Part shown: one piece after another, positions 51,218-61,126 of the stretch | Numbering within the stretch: the stretch's first letter is position 1 | Layout: the number at the start of each line of letters is the position of its first letter | DNA from: Salinibacterium sp. SWN248 | GTDB lineage: Bacteria; Actinomycetota; Actinomycetes; Actinomycetales; Microbacteriaceae | Reading direction: 5' to 3' | Assembly (NCBI RefSeq): GCF_015864575.1 | Contig: NZ_JADYWW010000002.1 | Span: forward strand, 434,001 to 498,000 | DNA length: 64,000 nucleotides | Made by a program: the position numbers and the translations under genes | The notes under the pieces: model-generated | The model's database searches: none | Told to the model about the DNA's origin: nothing | What the model saw: the letters and a program-made list of their open reading frames with translations, nothing else

Positions 51218-52434
51218 TGGATTGCACTCGCGGTGAGGGCCGGCGCGTCTTCGCCGACAGGCACGCGAATCATCACGGAGGTGCCGAGCTCCGGAGTCGA
51301 CCAGACGTGAACAGTCCCGGAGACAATTTCAATGCGGCGGCGAACAGACTGCCGCAATCCGAGTCGGTCAGCACCAGTTTCTGCTTCATTGAAGCCCTTG
51401 CCCGCATCGACCACGAGCACGCTTACTTCATGGTCAGACCCGAAGATGGCGACTTCCGCCTGCATCACACCCGAGTGCTTAATTACGTTGACGAGACACT
51501 GCTTGACGGCGGGCCCCAGTGCAGCATCACCTCGAGCATCCAGTCGAGACAATGCGGTCAGATCGCCGGTCACTTCCACGACTAACTCCAAAGCGCGCAC
51601 CTCAGTAATCGCCGCGAGGAGTGCACTGTTCTGCCAATCGTGCCTCACGCTGTCCGTTGAGTCGAGCGTCGCCTCTGAGAGCCACTCCTCGCCCACCAAC
51701 ACTTCAAGGTCACGCTTGATGTCACGCTGAAGTTTCGGATTCATCGCGCCAAACGGAGCATTCGCAATGGCGGCAAGATGCCCGAGAACAGTGTCGTGCA
51801 TGACAGCAGCGGAAGTAGCTTCGATGCCGTAACGGAGGCTCGCGAACTCATCGTCGCGGGCCGCCCGGTGCAAATGCGATTGCACCCGTCGCACCCCACG
51901 TTGGCTGAGCCGCAAAATAACGAGCACTGCTACGACTGCCACGTAAACAACTACAGGCGCCGGGTGCGGATGCACGTAGCCCTGCCACTGCAGCGAGGCC
52001 AAAGCCACGGCACCCTGTGAGACGCCGAGCCCCACCGTGCACCAGAGGATGCTCCATCCCACGGTGCGACTCGCGCCGCCGACGAGCATGAGAGCGATTC
52101 CGACCAGGTTGAGCAAGTAGTGGCCGACGACGCCCACTGGTTGCAGTTGCGAGATGACGGTGAGAGAGAACCAATAAACTGCCGGACCGCCGATCACTAG
52201 GTGCGCGACCGTAAAGAACACGGTGCGATAGCGATTGACGAGTGTGATCGTGACGAAAAGCGGAATCAGCGCGATCGCAGCCGGCAGGAGGTAGCGGGAG
52301 GGGTCTCCGGCGTACAGGGTCACAACGCCGACGAAAGCGAGGGAGAAACAAATGAATGCAACAGTGTTGATTGCTCGCGCGAAGGCACGGCTCACACTCT
52401 CTTTGCGCAGATGGGCTGGCAAGCCAATAGACAT
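51214..52434 (-). CDS. Sensor histidine kinase (HisKA_3-like)
   Basis: 406 residues from the ATG at 52434, which has GGGGG at seven bases; an ATG 12 bases upstream is possible. Six hydrophobic segments cover residues 20-175. The phospho-acceptor is H213 in AAVMHDTVLGHLAAI. The ATPase domain has VKQCLVNVIKHSG (N box), VDAGKGFNEAE (G1), DRLGLRQSVRRRIEIVSG (G2-like) and GTSVMIRVPV. It pairs with the NarL-type regulator two genes on. A palindromic element sits in its promoter region. Confidence 0.92.
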   Translation of the reverse strand: MSIGLPAHLRKESVSRAFARAINTVAFICFSLAFVGVVTLYAGDPSRYLLPAAIALIPLFVTITLVNRYRTVFFTVAHLVIGGPAVYWFSLTVISQLQPVGVVGHYLLNLVGIALMLVGGASRTVGWSILWCTVGLGVSQGAVALASLQWQGYVHPHPAPVVVYVAVVAVLVILRLSQRGVRRVQSHLHRAARDDEFASLRYGIEATSAAVMHDTVLGHLAAIANAPFGAMNPKLQRDIKRDLEVLVGEEWLSEATLDSTDSVRHDWQNSALLAAITEVRALELVVEVTGDLTALSRLDARGDAALGPAVKQCLVNVIKHSGVMQAEVAIFGSDHEVSVLVVDAGKGFNEAETGADRLGLRQSVRRRIEIVSGTVHVWSTPELGTSVMIRVPVGEDAPALTASAIQ

Positions 52435-52487
52435 GCATGCCCCCATTCGTCGCGCCGTGAATGCACAAGCTCCAGTATGGCAGCATT

Positions 52488-52524
52488 CGGGGTACGAACT
52501 GTACCCCGCGTGCGGGGTACAGTT
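52488..52524. promoter_or_regulatory. Palindromic operator-like array upstream of the two-component operon
   Basis: Two 13-base arms form a perfect palindrome around GT: AACTGTACCCCGC (52497-52509) and its complement (52512-52524). A third copy of the half-site CGGGGTAC lies at 52488-52495. On the minus strand the array precedes an extended -10-like TGCCATACT (around 52466-52474). It is also 48 bases past the mqo stop, so a terminator role is an alternative, but there is no T tract. Confidence 0.65.
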
Positions 52525-52572
52525 GAGGCCAATGGCCCACTAAACGGGGGACAAGCAGTTCGTGCGGGCTGC

Positions 52573-54048
52573 TTACGGGTTGATGTGAAGCGCCGTCGCC
52601 GTGCGCGTGATCGTCTCGTGCGCAAGTTCGGGCGAGTCAGCAAGCTGCTGACCGAACGTCGGAATCATCTTCTCGATCTTCGGACGCCACTCATCCATGC
52701 GCTCCGGGAAGCACTTCTCCACCAGACCGAGCATGATCGGAACGGCCGTGGAAGCTCCCGGCGATGCTCCGAGAAGGCCAGCAATACTGCCATCGGCGGA
52801 GGACACAACCTCGGTGCCAAACTGCAAGACACCGATCTTCTTCGGGTCTTTCTTCATCACCTGCACGCGCTGCCCAGCCGTAATGCTGTACCAATCTTCT
52901 GGCTTGGCATTCGGCACGAATGCCTTGAGCTCTTCGAACTTGGTCTCGGGGCTCGCCATCAGCTGCCCGACCAAGTACTTGACGAGAGAAAGGTTACTGA
53001 GCCCGGCGGCGACCATCGGGAGCACGTTGTGCCAGCGGATGGAAGCGAACAGGTCAAGAACTGAACCTGTCTTCAAGAACTTGGGGCTGAATCCGGCGTA
53101 GGGGCCGAACATGAGGCTGCCTTCCCCCTCCACGACACGAAGGTCGAGGTGAGGAACCGACATGGGAGGCGAACCAACAGCGGCCTTGCCGTAGACCTTG
53201 GCGCTGTGGGCTGCCACGATCTCGGGGTTGTCCGTGCGGAGGAACTCGCCGCTGACGGGGAACCCGCCGAAGCCACGAATCTCTTTGATGCCTGACTTCT
53301 GAAGAAGGTTGAGGGCGTAACCGCCAGCGCCCACGAAGACGAAACGTGCGGTCACGGGCTCGACAGGAGTGCCGCCGATGTCGTGACGCAGGTTGAGCTT
53401 CCAGAGGCCGTCGCGCTGTTTCGTGAGGTTTGTGACCAGGATGCCCGTGTTGAGCTCAGCGCCCGACTCCACGAGGTTGTTGACGAGATAGTGCGAGAGC
53501 GCGCCAAAGTCGACGTCTGTGCCTGAAGCAATATGGGTTGCGGCTACGGGCTCTGACTTGAGGCGACCTGGCATCATGAGCGGCGCCCAGCCGTGAATGA
53601 CGGCAGGGTCTTCGCTGTATTCCATGCCCGCGAAGAGCGGGTGATCCTTGAGCGCTTCGAAACGCTTGCGAAGGTACTCAACGTTCGTCTCGCCCCACAC
53701 GAAGCTCATGTGCGGGGTCGCATTGATGAACGACTCGGGTACGGGCAACGCTCCCTCGTCAACGAGGTACGACCAGAACTGACGTGACACCTGGAACTGC
53801 TCGTTGACTTTCACCGCACTCGAAATCTCGATAGAGCCATCGCTCTTTTGCGGGGTGTAATTGAGCTCGCACAGCGCGGAATGTCCGGTGCCAGCGTTGT
53901 TCCACGGATTCGAACTCTCCAGGGCAAGATCGCCCAAGCGTTCGAAAATCTGGATCTCCCAGTCAGGCTGCAATTGCTTCAACAGCGTTCCGAGGGTGGC
54001 ACTCATAATTCCGCCGCCGATAAGCGCGACGTCGACGGTTTTCTTCAC
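52573..54048 (-). CDS. mqo: Malate:quinone oxidoreductase
   Basis: 491 residues, the usual Mqo length. FAD motif VDVALIGGGIMSATLGTLLK at the N-terminus, then ESSNPWNNAGTGHSALCELNYTP, a family hallmark. Later FVGAGGYALNLLQKSGI, FGGFPVSGEFL and VPHLDLRVVEGEGSLMFGPYAGFSPKFLK are typical. It oxidises malate to oxaloacetate at the membrane and reduces quinone, alongside Sdh in this window. The GTG is six bases after TAAAGT. It is a single gene. Confidence 0.97.
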   Translation of the reverse strand: MKKTVDVALIGGGIMSATLGTLLKQLQPDWEIQIFERLGDLALESSNPWNNAGTGHSALCELNYTPQKSDGSIEISSAVKVNEQFQVSRQFWSYLVDEGALPVPESFINATPHMSFVWGETNVEYLRKRFEALKDHPLFAGMEYSEDPAVIHGWAPLMMPGRLKSEPVAATHIASGTDVDFGALSHYLVNNLVESGAELNTGILVTNLTKQRDGLWKLNLRHDIGGTPVEPVTARFVFVGAGGYALNLLQKSGIKEIRGFGGFPVSGEFLRTDNPEIVAAHSAKVYGKAAVGSPPMSVPHLDLRVVEGEGSLMFGPYAGFSPKFLKTGSVLDLFASIRWHNVLPMVAAGLSNLSLVKYLVGQLMASPETKFEELKAFVPNAKPEDWYSITAGQRVQVMKKDPKKIGVLQFGTEVVSSADGSIAGLLGASPGASTAVPIMLGLVEKCFPERMDEWRPKIEKMIPTFGQQLADSPELAHETITRTATALHINP

Positions 54049-54054
54049 AACTCC

Positions 54055-54060
54055 ACTTTA
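54055..54060 (-). promoter_or_regulatory. -10 element of a leaderless transcript (mqo)
   Basis: TAAAGT on the minus strand, six bases before the GTG at 54048. Confidence 0.6.
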
Positions 54061-54068
54061 GCCTTCTG

Positions 54069-54740
54069 TTAGAGACCCACAGTGCGAAGAGCCTGATCCA
54101 TCTCTGTCGCCAGCGCGGCGTAACCCTCATCGTTGGGATGTAAGCCGTCGCTGGCCATCCACTCGGGGTGACCTTCGATCCAGTGGGAGGCTCCCGGAAT
54201 GTAGTCAGCACCGCTGTCGGATGCCGCAGCCTCAACCCAGCCGATGATCGTCTCCACCGACTCTGGCCGCTCATCCGTGTACCAGAACGGCTCGACAACA
54301 ATGAAGCGGGCATTCGGCAGCGCGGTTGTTAGCCGATCGAGGTCGTCAGCGATCTGGGCCCGGATGTCGCTGGCGCGGGCATCGAAACTGAAGTTGTCGT
54401 TGAGGCCCATCGTCACGATCACGATGTCTGGGGCATCCGCGATGATCAGACTCGGCAGGTCGCCATCACCGAACGTGCTGCGGTTGTTGATAAAGCCGAG
54501 TCCGTTCACGCTCGGATTGAACTCGCTCCACCCCCGCTGCTCGCTGATCACCGTCGACCACCGGTTGTCAGCCGACGACGCGCCTGTTCCGAGAGTGTAA
54601 GAATCGCCATAGAACGCGACGCGCACATCGTTCGGGTTGCGTTCGGCTGGGGGCTCCTCGGAGCTGCAGGCCGAAAGGCTGAGGGCCGCTGCGACCACAA
54701 CGGTCGTCGCGATAATGCGGGCTACTGAATCGAACTTCAT
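54069..54740 (-). CDS. SGNH-hydrolase lipoprotein, copy 2
   Basis: 223 residues from the ATG at 54740. Lipobox LSACS (Cys near residue 25). SGNH blocks: FYGDSYTLGTGAS (block I Ser), the Gly in VNGLGF, VTMGLNDNF (block III Asn), and SDGLHPNDEGYAAL (block V Asp-His). It is an exported esterase or lipase-type hydrolase of unknown substrate, possibly for wall polymers. No ribosome site is visible before the ATG; the sequence CCGAACTCCTTCC stands there and resembles that before copy 1. Confidence 0.87.
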   Translation of the reverse strand: MKFDSVARIIATTVVVAAALSLSACSSEEPPAERNPNDVRVAFYGDSYTLGTGASSADNRWSTVISEQRGWSEFNPSVNGLGFINNRSTFGDGDLPSLIIADAPDIVIVTMGLNDNFSFDARASDIRAQIADDLDRLTTALPNARFIVVEPFWYTDERPESVETIIGWVEAAASDSGADYIPGASHWIEGHPEWMASDGLHPNDEGYAALATEMDQALRTVGL

Positions 54741-54816
54741 GGAAGGAGTTCGGCGCGGGTGGCCCAAACGATTGCTGTGGTCTGGGAGGCGGGAGACCAT
54801 GAGCGGTTCACGAGCG

Positions 54817-55506
54817 CTAGCGCCCGAGTTCGCGAAGCGCGTGATCCATCTGGGTTGCGATCGCCGCATGCCCCGCATCGTTGGGATGCAGGTTGTCGTC
54901 GGACATCCACTCCGGATGCCCCGTGAGCCAATAGGACGCCCCCGAGATGTAATCGGCGCCGACTTCAGTCGCGGCGTCGCGCACCCACGAAATGATCACG
55001 TCGACCGAAGCGGGGCGCTGGTTTTTGTACCAGAACGGTTCAACAACAATGATCTGGGCATCCGGAAGCTGCGTCACGAGTCGCTCGAAATCACTCAGGA
55101 CCTGGCCGGGCAGCTCGTCGGCATAGGCGTCGTAGGCGAAGTTGTCGTTGAGCCCCATCGTGACGATAACGACGTCGGGATCATCCGAAATAATGAGGCC
55201 AGGCAGGTCGCCGTCGCCGAACTCCGTGCGGTTGCGCATGAACCCAAGACCGCTCACGCTCGGGTTGAACTCACTCCAGCCCTGCTGGCTGCTGAGAAGC
55301 GTCGACCAGCGCAGTTGCTCCGCCGATGCTCCGGTTCCCCGCGTATACGAGTCGCCATAGAAAGCGACCCGGAGAGCATCGGAATCAGCCGCCGCCACAA
55401 CGAGAGGCTCCGTCGAAGACGCGCTCGTCGCGCACCCCGCAAGACCCACCGTGACCGAGACCGCGATCATCGCAATGATCGTGCGGGCAGCGGAACCAAA
55501 GGCCAT
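54817..55506 (-). CDS. SGNH-hydrolase lipoprotein, copy 1
   Basis: 229 residues with lipobox GLAGC (Cys near residue 25). It has the same four blocks as copy 2: FYGDSYTRGTGAS, SGLGFMRN, VTMGLNDNF and SDDNLHPNDAGHAAI, and most residues match between copies. It follows asd by 38 bases. The upstream CTCCGAACTTCCCGT resembles the element before copy 2, so the duplication included control sequence. Substrate unknown. Confidence 0.87.
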   Translation of the reverse strand: MAFGSAARTIIAMIAVSVTVGLAGCATSASSTEPLVVAAADSDALRVAFYGDSYTRGTGASAEQLRWSTLLSSQQGWSEFNPSVSGLGFMRNRTEFGDGDLPGLIISDDPDVVIVTMGLNDNFAYDAYADELPGQVLSDFERLVTQLPDAQIIVVEPFWYKNQRPASVDVIISWVRDAATEVGADYISGASYWLTGHPEWMSDDNLHPNDAGHAAIATQMDHALRELGR

Positions 55507-55544
55507 ACGGGAAGTTCGGAGCGGCGGGCAATAAAGCGTGCCCG

Positions 55545-56621
<1,077 letters not shown>

Positions 56622-56682
56622 CTACAGTTTGTATTCGCCACACTAGCGCCGAACAAGAAGAAAATTTGGCCGTGAAGCGCGG

Positions 56683-57948
56683 TTAGCGACCCGTGCCCGC
56701 GTGAACAACAGCCTCTTCGTCACCGTCGAGACCGAACGCGGTGTGCACGACACGCACCGCCTGAGCGACCGTATCCGCACGCGTCACTACAGAAATACGG
56801 ATCTCGCTCGTGGAGATCATTTCCATGTTGATGCCCGCCTCGAACAGAGCCGTGAACAGTCGAGCCGACACTCCAGCGTTGGTGCGCATGCCGCCGCCGA
56901 CCACGGAGAGCTTTCCGATCTGGTCATCGTGCTGCAGCGACTCGAAGCCAACCTCTTCTTGATTGAAGGTCAACGCGCGGAGCACATCTTCGGCATCCGA
57001 CTTCTTCAGAGTGAAGGAGATGTCGGTGCGACCCGTGGCTGCCTCAGAAACGTTCTGAACGATCATGTCGATGTTGGCATTAGCGGTGGCCACAATCGTG
57101 AAGATCTGCGCGGCCTTTCCTGGAACGTCAGGAACTCCTACCACCGTGATCTTCGCTTCGCTCAGATCGGAGGCAACACCTGTGATGATTGCTTCTTCCA
57201 CGCTCTCTCCATCCTTCGGATTGACTACCAACGTGCCTGTCTTGTTATTGAACGACGACCGCACGTGAATCGTTACCCCGTGTCGACGCGCATATTCCAC
57301 TGCGCGCACGTCGAGAACCTTGGCCCCTGCCGCAGCAAGCTCCAACATCTCTTCGCTCGTGACGACATCGACCTTGCCCGCGGACTTCACGATGCGGGGA
57401 TCGGCCGTGAAGATGCCATCAACGTCGGTATAAATTTCACACGTCTCTGCGCCGAGGGCAGCAGCAAGCGCTACAGCGGTGGTGTCTGACCCACCGCGAC
57501 CGAGAGTCGTGATGTCTCCGGTGCCGCGGTTGAATCCTTGAAAACCAGCAACGATCGCAATCGCGCCATCATCGAGGGCTTCTTTGACGCGGCGGGGAGA
57601 AACCTCCACGATGCGCGCGGCACCGTGTTGAGCATCCGTGACCATTCCGGCCTGGCTACCCGTGTAGCTGCGGGCATCGACGCCCAGACTCTTGATGGCC
57701 ATCGCGAGCAGCGCCATTGAAATTCGTTCGCCTGCCGTGAGCAGCATGTCGAGCTCACGGCCGGTCGGCACTGGCACGACTTGTGCGGCGAGGTCGAAGA
57801 GTTCGTCGGTGGTGTCACCCATGGCTGAGACGACGACAACAACGTCGTTTCCGGCCTTGCGGGTCTCGACAATGCGCTTGGCGACGCGCTTGATACTCTC
57901 AGCGTCGGCAACGGACGAGCCACCGAACTTCTGAACGATGAGGCTCAT
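56683..57948 (-). CDS. lysC: Aspartokinase
   Basis: 421 residues from the ATG at 57948 with AGGAGA at good spacing. Kinase domain: IVQKFGGSSVADAESI, GRGGSDTTAVALAAALGA, EIYTDVDGIFTADPRIV. The C-terminal half has two ACT domains (ITVVGVPDVPGKAAQIF, ISFTLKKSDAE, LSVVGGGMRTNAGVSARLF) for feedback by lysine and threonine. As in Corynebacterium, an internal start for a separate beta subunit is possible near residue 250. It phosphorylates aspartate, the entry to the aspartate family. Confidence 0.97.
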   Translation of the reverse strand: MSLIVQKFGGSSVADAESIKRVAKRIVETRKAGNDVVVVVSAMGDTTDELFDLAAQVVPVPTGRELDMLLTAGERISMALLAMAIKSLGVDARSYTGSQAGMVTDAQHGAARIVEVSPRRVKEALDDGAIAIVAGFQGFNRGTGDITTLGRGGSDTTAVALAAALGAETCEIYTDVDGIFTADPRIVKSAGKVDVVTSEEMLELAAAGAKVLDVRAVEYARRHGVTIHVRSSFNNKTGTLVVNPKDGESVEEAIITGVASDLSEAKITVVGVPDVPGKAAQIFTIVATANANIDMIVQNVSEAATGRTDISFTLKKSDAEDVLRALTFNQEEVGFESLQHDDQIGKLSVVGGGMRTNAGVSARLFTALFEAGINMEMISTSEIRISVVTRADTVAQAVRVVHTAFGLDGDEEAVVHAGTGR

Positions 57949-58041
57949 TGTTCTCCTGAAGCGTGGTTGATCGGGCAGCTGGTGCCCAAAATGCGAGTCT
58001 AACGGTGCCAGCACCATCCGCCGCAGTTCATTACGGGAGCG

Positions 58042-58641
58042 CTAGTTGTCGATCGTTCGACGGCCTTCGAATGCACGGCCGAGGGTTACCTCGTCGGCGT
58101 ATTCCAGATCTCCACCGACCGGAAGCCCGGATGCAAGGCGCGAGATTCGAAGGTTGGGTTGAATGAGAAGCCGCGTGAGGTAGGTAGCGGTTGCTTCACC
58201 TTCGAGATTGGGGTCGGTCGCGATGATGACTTCTGTGACGACACCGTCAGCTAACCGGCCCAACAGCTGCTTGATGCGCAGCTGGTCGGGACCAATTCCA
58301 TCGATGGGGCTGATAGCTCCACCGAGTACATGATACAGCCCGTGGAATTCGCGAGTGCGTTCGATAGCGACGACGTCTTTCGCCTCTTCGACCACACAAA
58401 TCGTGGCCGGCGAGCGCCGAGCATCCCGACAAATTGAACACGTGTCGTGCTCGGTGACGTTGCCGCAAATGGCGCAAAAATGCACTTTGTCGCGGATGTC
58501 GTTGAGCAGTTCTGCAAGTCGACGAACATCAAAACTTTCGGTCTGCAATATGTGGAAAGCGATGCGCTGAGCAGACTTGGGCCCGATGCCGGGAAGCCGA
58601 CCGAGTTCGTCGATCAGTTCTTGAACAATTCCGTCGTACAC
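58042..58641 (-). CDS. recR: Recombination mediator RecR
   Basis: 199 residues. N-terminal HhH ([24 protein letters not shown]), four-Cys zinc finger ([16 protein letters not shown]), and a TOPRIM domain with [14 protein letters not shown] and [17 protein letters not shown]. It acts with RecO in loading RecA at gaps. The GTG is three bases after the dnaX stop, the usual dnaX-recR pair; the YbaB gene often between them is absent. Confidence 0.96.
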   Translation of the reverse strand: MYDGIVQELIDELGRLPGIGPKSAQRIAFHILQTESFDVRRLAELLNDIRDKVHFCAICGNVTEHDTCSICRDARRSPATICVVEEAKDVVAIERTREFHGLYHVLGGAISPIDGIGPDQLRIKQLLGRLADGVVTEVIIATDPNLEGEATATYLTRLLIQPNLRISRLASGLPVGGDLEYADEVTLGRAFEGRRTIDN

Positions 58642-58644
58642 GGG

Positions 58645-60843
58645 TTACTCGTCTCTCGGCTGCGGCACCACACGGGGCGCCACTTGCTCTTCTTCGATAA
58701 AGGTCGCGTTCAGCAGTTCGCGCACCACGGATTCGCCATAACGCGAACGATCCATTTGCGCTGCCGTTGCCGACATCGCTGCTTTCGCCATTGATTCTGG
58801 CGGGGCTGGGGGCGCAGCAGCTGCCGCTTCTGCCAGCCGGTCGGCCGTTGGCTTCTTCGCCGCTTGCTGGGCTTGCTGCGCTTGCGCGTTAGCAGTGCGT
58901 TGAGCTGCAGCGCCACCGCGTGCTGCAGAAGGATCGCCTTCAGGTTCTGGCTCGGACTCGGGGATAGCCGCTACAGCCCATCCCCCGGGTTCACGATCTT
59001 CGGCCGGCGCAGGTTCCTCAGGCTCCGGGCCCTCATCAACGGCGGGCGCGGTGCGCTGCGGCGAGCGCGGCTGAGCCGTAGGTTCCGGCGACATCTCGGG
59101 CGCGGGCATCCGCGATTCTTGCTGAGGTGCTGCCGCGGCGGGACGACCTGCGGGCGGCGCTGACGGCGCACCCTCAACCTTGGCGATGAACGCGGGCTCG
59201 AAACCGAGCACGTGCACCACGGCCTTCTTGAGATAGTCGCCGACTCCTTCGCCAGGAGCACTGCGCTGCTTGAGAGCATCGACGTCACGTTGGCTGGGGA
59301 ACGAGAGCACCAAAATCTTGTCATCGCGCAGCTCGAGAGGCTTCGCAGTGAATACCACCATCCAGGCGGTGCGCTTGAGGTTTTCGACAACATCGAGAAT
59401 CTCGGGCCAGGCGTCTCTCACCTGCTGAATCGACACGGGCGTCGTGCGCGGTGCAGCGGGGGCGGAGAGACCCGTGTTGGATGCTGCGGGCGCGGGCGGC
59501 GAGGAAGCGGCTGCGGGCGCACCTGCTGGTGCCACCGATGTCGCGGCAGGTGTCTCCGGTGCCGACGCGCGTGGAGCCTCCGCACCGGGACGTTCAGCCG
59601 GTGCAGCCGCAGAGGCAGGGGCCGCAGCACGCGACGGTGCCGCGCTCGCAGCGGGAGCAGCCGCGATGGGTGCGTCACCCTCAATACCAATACGACGCTC
59701 GAGGCGCTCGACCCGGGCCAGAGCACCACGTTGCGTGTTATCGCTTGCGGGAACCAAAATGCGCGCAATCATCAGTTCGAGATGCAGCCGCGGCGAGGTC
59801 GCACCGGTCATTTCGGAGAGCGCTGCGTTGATGACATCAGCCGCTCGCGAAAGTTCAGCAGCGCCGAGCGTGTGGGCTTGCTGCGCCATGCGCTCAAGTT
59901 GATCTTGCGGGATGCCGCGCAGCACGGAGGCCGCGTTGTCTGCGGTTGCCGCAACAACGATGAGGTCGCGCATCCGCTCTAGAAGATCTTCAACGAAACG
60001 ACGCGGATCTTGACCGGTCTGGATGACGCGGTCGACCGACGAGAACGCAGCGGCAGCGTCGCCAGTGCCGAGAGCATCAATCACTTCGTCGAGCAGCTCA
60101 GCGTGGGTGTACCCCAGCAACGCAACGGCGCGTTCGTAACCGACCGTGGCGGTGTCGGAACCAGCGATGAGTTGGTCGAGCAGCGAGAGAGTGTCGCGCA
60201 CCGAACCGCCACCGGCACGAACAACGAGCGGAAGCACTCCTGGCTCAACCTCGACGTTCTCGCTTTCACACAACTGCTGAACGTAGTCGAGCATCTGGGC
60301 AGGCGGAACCAAACGGAAGGGGTAGTGATGGGTGCGCGAACGAATCGTGCCAATCACCTTGTCAGGCTCGGTAGTCGCGAAGATGAACTTCACGTGCTCC
60401 GGCGGCTCTTCAACAATCTTGAGCATCGCGTTGAATCCCTGAGGCGTCACCATGTGCGCCTCGTCGAGAATGAAAATCTTGAAACGGTCGCGGGCCGGGG
60501 CAAACACTGCGCGCTCGCGCAAGTCACGGGCATCCTCAACACCGTTGTGGCTTGCCGCGTCAATCTCAACAACATCGAGCGAACCGCCACCATCACGCGA
60601 CAGCTCTACACACGACGCACACACACCACAGGGAGTGTCAGTCGGGCCCTCGGCACAGTTGAGGCAGCGCGCCAGAATTCGGGCGGATGTCGTCTTGCCA
60701 CAGCCACGCGGACCACTGAACAGATACGCGTGATTGACTCGATCGGTGCGCAACGCTGTGCGCAGCGGATCGGTCACTTGAGATTGGCCGATGAGTTCAG
60801 CAAAAGTCTCGGGCCGGTATCGGCGATATAGGGCAGCAACCAC
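58645..60843 (-). CDS. dnaX: DNA polymerase III subunit gamma/tau
   Basis: 732 residues. AAA+ ATPase: P-loop GPRGCGKTTSARILARCL, zinc Cys CLNCAEGPTDTPCGVCASC, FILDEAHMVT (Walker B), and TTEPDKVIGTIRSRTHHY (sensor and Arg finger). Domain III follows to about residue 370, then a long Ala/Pro-rich linker and a tau-specific C-terminal part (TPVSIQQVRDAWPEILDVVE...). I see no A-run slippery site for a short gamma form. The GTG is six bases after TACGCT. Confidence 0.96.
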   Translation of the reverse strand: MVAALYRRYRPETFAELIGQSQVTDPLRTALRTDRVNHAYLFSGPRGCGKTTSARILARCLNCAEGPTDTPCGVCASCVELSRDGGGSLDVVEIDAASHNGVEDARDLRERAVFAPARDRFKIFILDEAHMVTPQGFNAMLKIVEEPPEHVKFIFATTEPDKVIGTIRSRTHHYPFRLVPPAQMLDYVQQLCESENVEVEPGVLPLVVRAGGGSVRDTLSLLDQLIAGSDTATVGYERAVALLGYTHAELLDEVIDALGTGDAAAAFSSVDRVIQTGQDPRRFVEDLLERMRDLIVVAATADNAASVLRGIPQDQLERMAQQAHTLGAAELSRAADVINAALSEMTGATSPRLHLELMIARILVPASDNTQRGALARVERLERRIGIEGDAPIAAAPAASAAPSRAAAPASAAAPAERPGAEAPRASAPETPAATSVAPAGAPAAASSPPAPAASNTGLSAPAAPRTTPVSIQQVRDAWPEILDVVENLKRTAWMVVFTAKPLELRDDKILVLSFPSQRDVDALKQRSAPGEGVGDYLKKAVVHVLGFEPAFIAKVEGAPSAPPAGRPAAAAPQQESRMPAPEMSPEPTAQPRSPQRTAPAVDEGPEPEEPAPAEDREPGGWAVAAIPESEPEPEGDPSAARGGAAAQRTANAQAQQAQQAAKKPTADRLAEAAAAAPPAPPESMAKAAMSATAAQMDRSRYGESVVRELLNATFIEEEQVAPRVVPQPRDE

Positions 60844-60849
60844 GCCCCT

Positions 60850-60855
60850 AGCGTA
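60850..60855 (-). promoter_or_regulatory. -10 element of a leaderless transcript (dnaX)
   Basis: TACGCT on the minus strand, six bases before the GTG at 60843. Confidence 0.6.
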
Positions 60856-61126
60856 GTCGTGCCCGCTGACGATCCCAACGCGCGCTGAGCGAACACGCGT
60901 GGCTCACGCTCTTCTCAACGTGTTTCGAAATCGACCAAACTACCCGGCCGCCGGTTCCGAATCATCTCTGGTCGGCTGGTTACCGACCACAGCCACACCT
61001 GATCCGTGGCATGCGTTACCCGAATAGACGTGCAGGGCTCACCCGGGGGGTGGGAAAACCCTGCACGCACTTAGCTCTCGAGGCGAGTGAACGGGCGGCA
61101 GCACTCCAGTGCGCTGCCGCCCCTAT
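60856..61126. other. Non-coding gap with three hairpins between dnaX and the IPT protein gene
   Basis: No gene was found. Hairpins: TGGTCGG/CCGACCA near 60969-60990; GTGCAGGG (61030-61037) with CCCTGCAC (61059-61066) enclosing CACCC/GGGTG; and GGGCGGCAGC (61093-61102) with GCTGCCGCCC (61113-61122). The last is four bases from the IPT gene stop and is its likely terminator. I looked for the small SRP RNA here and did not see its conserved tetraloop region. Confidence 0.55.

Noticed and set aside
58645-60843. Programmed frameshift in dnaX
   Set aside because: No run of A residues suitable for slippage was found near the end of domain III or in the AAKKP region.
60856-61126. Small SRP RNA gene beside dnaX
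   Set aside because: The conserved SRP tetraloop and internal-loop sequence was not found on either strand.
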